From assembly GCA_034190325.1 (NCBI GenBank), contig JAXHST010000083.1, positions 1 through 19,000 on the forward strand: a stretch of DNA of 19,000 nucleotides, written 5' to 3'. This document shows positions 14,986 through 19,000 of the stretch, in pieces (position 1 is the first letter of the stretch; every line of letters begins with the position of its first letter). Below the pieces are notes generated by a model. That model was not told where the DNA came from. It ran no database searches and saw only the letters and a list, made by a program, of their open reading frames with translations. Source of the stretch: UBA287 sp034190325. Its GTDB lineage: Archaea; Thermoplasmatota; UBA186; UBA287. The position numbers and the translations under genes are program-made.

Positions 14986-14994
14986 GATATATAC
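14986..14994 (-). promoter_or_regulatory. TATA box of the regulator-thyX operon
   Basis: GTATATATC on the minus strand, 21-29 nt before the ATG at 14965. It separates this operon from the gap-pgk operon that ends at 15013. Confidence 0.7.
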
Positions 14995-15012
14995 TTTGTG
15001 AAGGCTAAGTCT

Positions 15013-16203
15013 TTACTTCTTAAACCTTTTGTATGATACCTCTAAAGCCTTCACAGCCGGGAGCTCCTCGCCGAGCATGAAGGCTTCAAGAGCACCTCCG
15101 CCCGTGCTCACATATGAGAACTCCAGGCCCAATTTTTTAAGGGCTGCTGTGGTGTGACCTCCGCCTGCGAGCGAAAAAGCTTTGCCCTCCGCTATTGCCT
15201 CGAAGAGCTCCTTTGTTCCTTTGATGAAGAGGTTATCCTCAAACTTTCCGGCAGGACCAGAAACGACTATCGTCTTTGCCTCTTTTATATGGCTATTGAA
15301 AAGCTCTATGCTCTTCTGCCCAATGTCATAAACTATCTCATCTACGGGCAAAGCTTCTATAGAGACCTCTACCCTTTTTCCTTCCTTTGCATAGGCAAAA
15401 TCAACAGGAAGAAGTATGCTCTCATCTATAAGCTTCTTTGCCCTCTCAAAATCACCCTTCAGGAGCTCCATTGTTTTGCCAAAATTTATGCCCTTTGCAG
15501 CAACAAAAGCCTCGCCGGCAAGACCGACCATAGCTGTGTGATCCGCTATCCCCTTTTCCTTCAGCTTTTCGATCATGGTTATCGCATCATCAAATTTTGC
15601 TCCGCCAAAGAAGAAGAGCGTTGGCCTCTCGGGGTTTTCAAAGACCTTGCTCAGGGTTTTTAACTCCCTCTCCATGAGCCTGCCAGCCATCGAAGGCAGC
15701 ACATGGGGGAAACCGACGAGAGAGGCCTGCGCTCTGTGCGCAGCAGCGAAAGCGTCGTTAACAAAGTAGTCAGCTAAAGAACTCAGCTCCCTTACCATAT
15801 CGCATTTAGAGAGCTCTTCCGCGCTCTTCTTTGCTGTCTCTTCCTTATAGCCCCTGACATTGCCAAGCACGATTATATCCCCGGGCATCATAGCATTTAT
15901 GGCTTCTTTTGCCCTCTGCCCGAAGATGTCATCAACATATCTGACGCTTTTACCGAGAATATTGCCCATAGCTTTTGCATGCTTATCCAGTGGCACAAAG
16001 TCCCACTCCCCGGGCCTGCCCTGATGCGCCAGCACAACAACCTTTGCTCCCCTATCGGAGAGCTCCTTTATCGTCTGAGCGCATGCTTCCATTCTCGTTG
16101 TATCAATTATCTCCAGAGTTTTTGGGTCAAGAGGGCTATTTATATCCACCCTCACAAGCACTGTTTTTTCATTTACGTCAAAATCATCGAGAGTGAAGAA
16201 CAT
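15013..16203 (-). CDS. pgk: Phosphoglycerate kinase (archaeal type)
   Basis: 1,3-bisphosphoglycerate + ADP to and from 3-phosphoglycerate + ATP. It has 396 residues, in the usual range. LVRVDINSPLDPKTLEIIDT (residues 16-35), LAHQGRPGEWDF (58-69) and YFVNDAFAAAHRAQASLVGF (substrate-binding region) have the archaeal form, as does GGAKFDD and the C-terminal SLAGGGHTTAAL nucleotide-binding motif. The near-universal ENVRF segment reads GNVRGYKEE here (Gly114 and Gly118), an unusual double change. It lies 4 nt after gap and is transcribed with it. Confidence 0.96.
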   Translation of the reverse strand: MFFTLDDFDVNEKTVLVRVDINSPLDPKTLEIIDTTRMEACAQTIKELSDRGAKVVVLAHQGRPGEWDFVPLDKHAKAMGNILGKSVRYVDDIFGQRAKEAINAMMPGDIIVLGNVRGYKEETAKKSAEELSKCDMVRELSSLADYFVNDAFAAAHRAQASLVGFPHVLPSMAGRLMERELKTLSKVFENPERPTLFFFGGAKFDDAITMIEKLKEKGIADHTAMVGLAGEAFVAAKGINFGKTMELLKGDFERAKKLIDESILLPVDFAYAKEGKRVEVSIEALPVDEIVYDIGQKSIELFNSHIKEAKTIVVSGPAGKFEDNLFIKGTKELFEAIAEGKAFSLAGGGHTTAALKKLGLEFSYVSTGGGALEAFMLGEELPAVKALEVSYKRFKK

Positions 16204-16207
16204 GGTA

Positions 16208-17209
16208 TCACGCCACGATCTTTATTAGATCCACAAGCCTGTTTGAGTAACCCCACTCATTGTCATACCATGAGAGGAACTTTACAAGGTTGCCAACAAC
16301 CATCGTACTGAGACCATCTATCGTTGCGGAGTAGGGATTCCCTATTATGTCTCTGGAGACTATGGGCTCTTCTGTGTAATCCATTATTCCCTTAAGCTCA
16401 TTCTCGCTTGCTCTCCTGAATGCAGCGTTTATCTCCTCCACGCTCTTAGGTTCTCTGACAGCAGCAACAAAATCTGTTATGGATCCATCGATCACAGGCA
16501 CCCTTAAGGATATCCCTGTCATCTTTCCCTTTAGATGTGGCAACACTTCACCCACAGCCTTTGCAGCCCCTGTGGTTGTCGGTATAGTTGATACTGCCGC
16601 AGCTCTGGCCCTTCTGAGATCCTTATGCGGAAAATCATGAAGGTTCTGATCATTGGTATAGGCATGAACTGTTGTCATGAAACCGCTCTCTATGCCGCAG
16701 AACTCATCAAGAACCTTAACAGGTGGAGCTAAAGAGTTTGTGGTGCATGAAGCATTGGATATTATGTTGTGCCTGCTCTTATCATAGCTCTTATCGTTAA
16801 CACCGATTACTATCGTTATGTCTGGCTCCTTTGCAGGGGCTGAAATTATCACCTTCCTCGCTCCAGCCCTTAGATGCTTGCTCGCTCCATCTCTATCCCT
16901 AAATATTCCAGTAGACTCTATCACAACATCAACACCCATAGAGCTCCATGGTAGAACTTCAGGATCCTTCTCTGCTGTTACCTTTATCTCTCTGCCATCA
17001 ACCACTATCGCATTCTCTCTTGCCTCTACCTTATGGTTCAACGGCCCGAAAACGCTATCATACTTCAGCAGGTAAGCAAGTGTCTTTATATCCATGAGGT
17101 CATTGACAGCTACTATCTCAAGATCTCTACCGTAATCCTCCCGGGATATCGCAGCCCTGAGGACATTTCTACCGATTCTGCCAAACCCGTTTACTCCTAC
17201 CTTTATCAT
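16208..17209 (-). CDS. gap: Glyceraldehyde-3-phosphate dehydrogenase, bacterial-type (class I)
   Basis: Oxidises glyceraldehyde 3-phosphate to 1,3-bisphosphoglycerate with NAD(P). The start is the ATG at 17209 (MIKVGVNGFGRIGRN), with GAGGGTG as a Shine-Dalgarno sequence. The frame runs upstream to 17329, but that part overlaps the tRNA gene and is not homologous. It has 333 residues. NASCTTN holds the catalytic Cys154 and TTVHAYTNDQ the His182. The N-terminal Rossmann motif is GVNGFGRIGR. AVNDLMD has an Asp after the second strand, favouring NAD. Most Archaea use the unrelated-looking archaeal class II enzyme, so this bacterial form is probably transferred. It is followed by pgk with a 4-nt gap. 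Confidence 0.96.
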   Translation of the reverse strand: MIKVGVNGFGRIGRNVLRAAISREDYGRDLEIVAVNDLMDIKTLAYLLKYDSVFGPLNHKVEARENAIVVDGREIKVTAEKDPEVLPWSSMGVDVVIESTGIFRDRDGASKHLRAGARKVIISAPAKEPDITIVIGVNDKSYDKSRHNIISNASCTTNSLAPPVKVLDEFCGIESGFMTTVHAYTNDQNLHDFPHKDLRRARAAAVSTIPTTTGAAKAVGEVLPHLKGKMTGISLRVPVIDGSITDFVAAVREPKSVEEINAAFRRASENELKGIMDYTEEPIVSRDIIGNPYSATIDGLSTMVVGNLVKFLSWYDNEWGYSNRLVDLIKIVA

Positions 17210-17244
17210 CTTTTCACCCTCAAAAAGAGAATGCTTTTTATGTT

Positions 17245-17252
17245 TTATATAA
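17245..17252 (-). promoter_or_regulatory. TATA box of the gap-pgk operon
   Basis: TTATATAA, with initiation expected near 17222. That leaves a leader of about 13 nt containing the GAGGGTG Shine-Dalgarno sequence before the ATG at 17209. Confidence 0.7.
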
Positions 17253-17296
17253 TTATGGATGGACCAGGATAAACGTATATAGATATAATAAGAAGG

Positions 17297-17413
17297 TGCT
17301 CCCGTCGGGATTTCCACGCCTTTCCGCACAGCGCTTTCTGCGAAAGGGCTGTTTTGAACCCGAGTCTTCGGCTCGAGAGGCCGAGATGATTGGCCGGACT
17401 ACACTACGGGAGC
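17297..17413 (-). tRNA. tRNA-Glu (CTC) with an intron in the T-loop
   Basis: The ends pair as GCTCCCG / CGGGAGC (acceptor stem). The D-arm has the archaeal tRNA-Glu form AGTCCGGCCAATCAT. The anticodon stem-loop is TCGGC-CTCTCGA-GCCGA, giving anticodon CTC. The T-stem is TCGGG / CCCGA, but its loop is interrupted by 42 nt (17311-17352). After removal the loop reads TTCAAAT, exactly 7 nt, and the mature tRNA is 75 nt including discriminator A. CCA is not encoded. A TATA-like T-rich element at 17441-17449 lies about 28-36 nt upstream. Confidence 0.95.
17311..17352 (-). other. tRNA-Glu intron between T-loop positions 59 and 60
   Basis: The junctions fit a bulge-helix-bulge. Exon stem CGGG/CCCG is followed by a 4-bp helix TTCA/TGGA (one G-U). 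There is a 3-nt bulge AAA on the 5' side and a 3-nt bulge AAT on the 3' side. The intron itself folds into an 11-bp hairpin with one mismatch (GCCCTTTCGCA / TGCGGAAAGGC). Cutting after the second base of each bulge restores a standard T-arm. The splicing endonuclease is therefore expected to accept non-canonical sites. Confidence 0.9.
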
Positions 17414-17440
17414 CTGTAGTATAAGGAATGAGGTATCTGA

Positions 17441-17449
17441 ATAAAAAAA
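17441..17449 (-). promoter_or_regulatory. Possible TATA box of tRNA-Glu
   Basis: TTTTTTTAT on the minus strand, about 28-36 nt before the mature tRNA 5' end. It is T-rich and not a strong consensus, so it is offered only by position. Confidence 0.35.
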
Positions 17450-17477
17450 TTTCTGATATTGCATTGCTAAAGCATCA

Positions 17478-17489
17478 ATATATTATTTA
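17478..17489 (+). promoter_or_regulatory. TATA box of rnz
   Basis: A TATATTATTTA-like element about 23-34 nt before the ATG at 17512. It supports this start (MELVFLGT) over the longer frame opening at 17428, and a leaderless mRNA. Confidence 0.6.
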
Positions 17490-17511
17490 TCTTCGAGGAA
17501 CATTACAGGCT

Positions 17512-18423
17512 ATGGAGCTTGTATTCCTTGGAACGTCTGCAGGAGCGCCTACAGTATTCCGGGGCTTGCCCTCTGTAGCTCTGCGATTTGATGATGGCTC
17601 CATATGCCTCCTTGACTGCGGTGAAGGAACACAGAGACAGATGATGCGGTGCAATGTGAGCTTCATGAGCGTGGAAAGAATAATAATAAGCCATTTTCAC
17701 TGTGACCACCACATGGGCCTCTCTGGTTTGCTGCAGACTATGAATCTGAACAGCAGGGAAAAAAGCATAGAGATAATAGGACCAAAAGGGACAAAAGAGC
17801 TGGTAGAACATGTGCTTGAACCTGGCTATTTCAGATTGGGTTTTGATATAATGGTCTGTGAGGTTGGAGATAAAGACACTTTAGATCTGGGCAAATATAC
17901 AATAAAAACCATAGAGAACAACCACTGCAAAAATTCTCTATCATTTTGCATAGAGGAGCCAATGAGGAAAGGAAGATTCAATCTCCAGAGAGCTGAAGAG
18001 CTGGGTATACCTGAGGGGCCATTGTATAGAAAACTTCAGAATGGTGAAAGCGTAATATGGAATGGAAAGAGAATAGAGCCGGATGCTGTTCTAGGCCCCC
18101 CAAGGAAGGGGAGAAAGATATGTTATAGTGGTGATACCGCATACTTTGAGCCTTTATCATCCTTAGCAAAAGAGTGCGATGTTCTTATACATGAGGCAAC
18201 GTTCTCGGAGGAAGAGAGAAGTGGTGCTGAAACATTCAAGCATTCTACCGCAACCGATGCGGCAAAGATAGCCAGGCTCGCTCATGCCAAAAAGCTGTTT
18301 CTAACCCACATAAGCGGAAGGTATGGGGTGGGAAAGACACTTGAGAAGGAAGCTATAAAGATATTCCCAAACACAACAATAGCTGAAGATCTCATGCGCT
18401 ATGATGTGAGGTATCCGGAGTAA
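17512..18423 (+). CDS. rnz: Ribonuclease Z (tRNA 3' endonuclease)
   Basis: Metallo-beta-lactamase-fold endonuclease that cuts the 3' trailer of pre-tRNAs so that CCA can be added. It has 303 residues from the ATG at 17512, typical of the short form. Zinc and catalytic residues: SHFHCDHHMGLSGLL (His61, His63, Asp65, His66), NNHCK (His138), YSGDTAY (Asp208) and LTHISGRYG (His266). KHSTA holds a further conserved His. The flexible exosite arm falls between about 145 and 185. The N-terminal FLGTSAGAPT and DCGEGTQRQ are family landmarks. It is transcribed away from the tRNA-Glu gene 99 bp upstream, whose transcript is a plausible substrate (no encoded CCA). It converges with the flavin reductase gene. 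Confidence 0.95.
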   Translation: MELVFLGTSAGAPTVFRGLPSVALRFDDGSICLLDCGEGTQRQMMRCNVSFMSVERIIISHFHCDHHMGLSGLLQTMNLNSREKSIEIIGPKGTKELVEHVLEPGYFRLGFDIMVCEVGDKDTLDLGKYTIKTIENNHCKNSLSFCIEEPMRKGRFNLQRAEELGIPEGPLYRKLQNGESVIWNGKRIEPDAVLGPPRKGRKICYSGDTAYFEPLSSLAKECDVLIHEATFSEEERSGAETFKHSTATDAAKIARLAHAKKLFLTHISGRYGVGKTLEKEAIKIFPNTTIAEDLMRYDVRYPE

Positions 18424-18497
18424 AAACAATATTCCGAAGGGGAGAAATGGTGAGGGGCTCGCATTAAAAAAGCAAGTTTTTCCCTTCGGAACAGAAT
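18422..18497 (-). ncRNA. Candidate small structured RNA with its own promoter
   Basis: A perfect 10-bp inverted repeat, TTCCGAAGGG (18432-18441) and CCCTTCGGAA (18482-18491), encloses 40 nt. On the minus strand, a consensus archaeal TATA box TTTATATA (18527-18520) lies about 25 nt upstream of the repeat's outer end. A T5 tract (18426-18422) follows its other end. Together these predict a transcript of roughly 75 nt closed by a long stem. The inner part could form a 5-bp hairpin (GCGAG/CTCAC with one G-U). It does not match C/D box motifs. The alternative reading is a bidirectional terminator between the convergent genes. Confidence 0.5.
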
Positions 18498-18519
18498 ATC
18501 TGTTATGTCGTTCCTCCTA

Positions 18520-18527
18520 TATATAAA
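18520..18527 (-). promoter_or_regulatory. TATA box of the small-RNA candidate
   Basis: TTTATATA on the minus strand matches the archaeal consensus and lies downstream of the flavin reductase stop, where no protein gene needs it. It is part of a longer AT-rich stretch (18516-18537) that also reads as a weak TATA box on the plus strand. Confidence 0.5.
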
Positions 18528-18553
18528 TTTCTATATAGATTATGTATGTGCAT

Positions 18554-19000
18554 TTATGGATAGATCTCACTTGAGCTATCGATTGTAACGTAGGTATAGC
18601 TACCAAGCTGATAGACAGGCTTAACCCCCTTGAGCCTCCTGCCATCCCAGAGATCATTATCAACAGCAGCGCGCTTTACCTCTCCCACGAACAGCGTGTG
18701 ATCGCCCAACTTTTTTTCATCATATAGCGTGCACTCCAAAACAGCATATGCCTGAGCTATGCTATTTGTGCCTATAGCTTTGCAGCCTTCTAGGGATATG
18801 TTAGCATTTGCGATCTTGTCCTCTTTTTTACCGCTGTGAGTGCCACAATAGTGCACCATCTCCCAGTAATCAAAACTGACAAAGTTCAGCGCAAACTCTT
18901 TTCCTTCCCTTATGATCCCGTAGGAAAATCTTCTGGGACTAACAGACACGCCGTAGAGCGGTGGCTTTCTTGATATTGGCGTGTGCCATGCCAGCGTTAT
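18554..19000 (-). CDS. Flavin reductase-like (FMN-binding split barrel) protein, 5' end outside window
   Basis: The frame is open to the right edge, so only the last 148 residues are visible. Visible at the start is ITLAWHTPISRKPPLYGVSV, so a GTG at 18949 is an internal Val, not the start. The pattern PPLYGVSVSPRRFSYGII, then EFALNFVSFDYWEMVHYCG and HTLFVGEVKRAAVD with a closing YTYVTID, fits flavin reductase-like proteins and archaeal flavoredoxins. These bind FMN in a split beta-barrel, usually as dimers. The partner and substrate are unknown. It converges with rnz, with the small-RNA candidate between them. Confidence 0.82.
   Translation of the reverse strand: MTLAWHTPISRKPPLYGVSVSPRRFSYGIIREGKEFALNFVSFDYWEMVHYCGTHSGKKEDKIANANISLEGCKAIGTNSIAQAYAVLECTLYDEKKLGDHTLFVGEVKRAAVDNDLWDGRRLKGVKPVYQLGSYTYVTIDSSSEIYP

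Noticed and set aside
17209..17329. N-terminal extension of GAPDH by 40 residues
   Set aside because: It runs into the tRNA-Glu gene and past the gap TATA box. The family start MIKVGVNGFG has a Shine-Dalgarno sequence directly before it.
17428..17511. N-terminal extension of RNase Z by 28 residues
   Set aside because: The family begins at MELVFLGT, and a TATA box lies inside the extension at the right distance for a leaderless start.
18949..18951. GTG at 18949 as the start of the flavin reductase
   Set aside because: Family-like residues (AWHTPISRKPPLYG) continue in frame upstream to the window edge, so the gene is cut by the window instead of starting there.

Overview
The window is archaeal chromosomal DNA. 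The minus-strand block at the left (uL3-uL4-uL23-uL2-uS19-uL22-uS3) has the S10-type ribosomal order, with archaeal protein lengths and sequences. Genes are preceded by TATA boxes (TTTAAATA or TTTATATA type) rather than -35/-10 boxes. Several TATA boxes lie only about 22-30 nt from the start codon, which implies leaderless mRNAs. The tRNA-Glu gene does not encode CCA and carries an archaeal-style bulge-helix-bulge intron. I would call it a euryarchaeote-like heterotroph, but I cannot name the lineage from this sequence.

Layout. 1-4308 (minus): seven ribosomal protein genes packed with 1-4 nt overlaps or gaps of a few nt. uS3 runs off the left edge through a tandem 12-residue repeat. 4309-4791: divergent promoter region with a long uL3 leader. 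4792-5610 (plus): nadC. 5647-9623 (minus): a membrane-anchored glycoside hydrolase, a PspC-domain membrane protein, glycerol kinase and a glycerol facilitator. 9967-10392 (plus): a DUF429-like nuclease-fold protein that lacks its N-terminal part. 10370-11317 (minus): a D-2-hydroxyacid dehydrogenase. 11419-13304 (plus): an M20 metallopeptidase and a HAD hydrolase, overlapping by 4 nt. 13305-13865: a gap with no convincing gene. 13866-14965 (minus): a winged-helix regulator overlapping thyX. 15013-17209 (minus): gap and pgk. 17297-17413 (minus): tRNA-Glu with a T-loop intron. 17512-18423 (plus): RNase Z. 18422-18497 (minus): a candidate small RNA with its own promoter. 18554-19000 (minus): a flavin reductase-like protein cut by the right edge.

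How the genes fit together. glpF and glpK would import and phosphorylate glycerol. A bacterial-type phosphorylating GAPDH and an archaeal-type PGK form a two-gene operon for the lower glycolytic or gluconeogenic trunk. The anchored glycoside hydrolase suggests use of external polysaccharide or remodelling of cell-surface glycans. The glpF-glpK pair is bracketed by near-identical direct repeats of about 35 bp, next to the truncated DUF429 gene, which suggests the pair was inserted as a cassette.

The items most worth checking are the tRNA-Glu intron between T-loop positions 59 and 60, the small-RNA candidate at 18422-18497, the direct repeats flanking glpF-glpK, the regulator fused by overlap to thyX, and the recently expanded 36-bp coding repeat in uS3.
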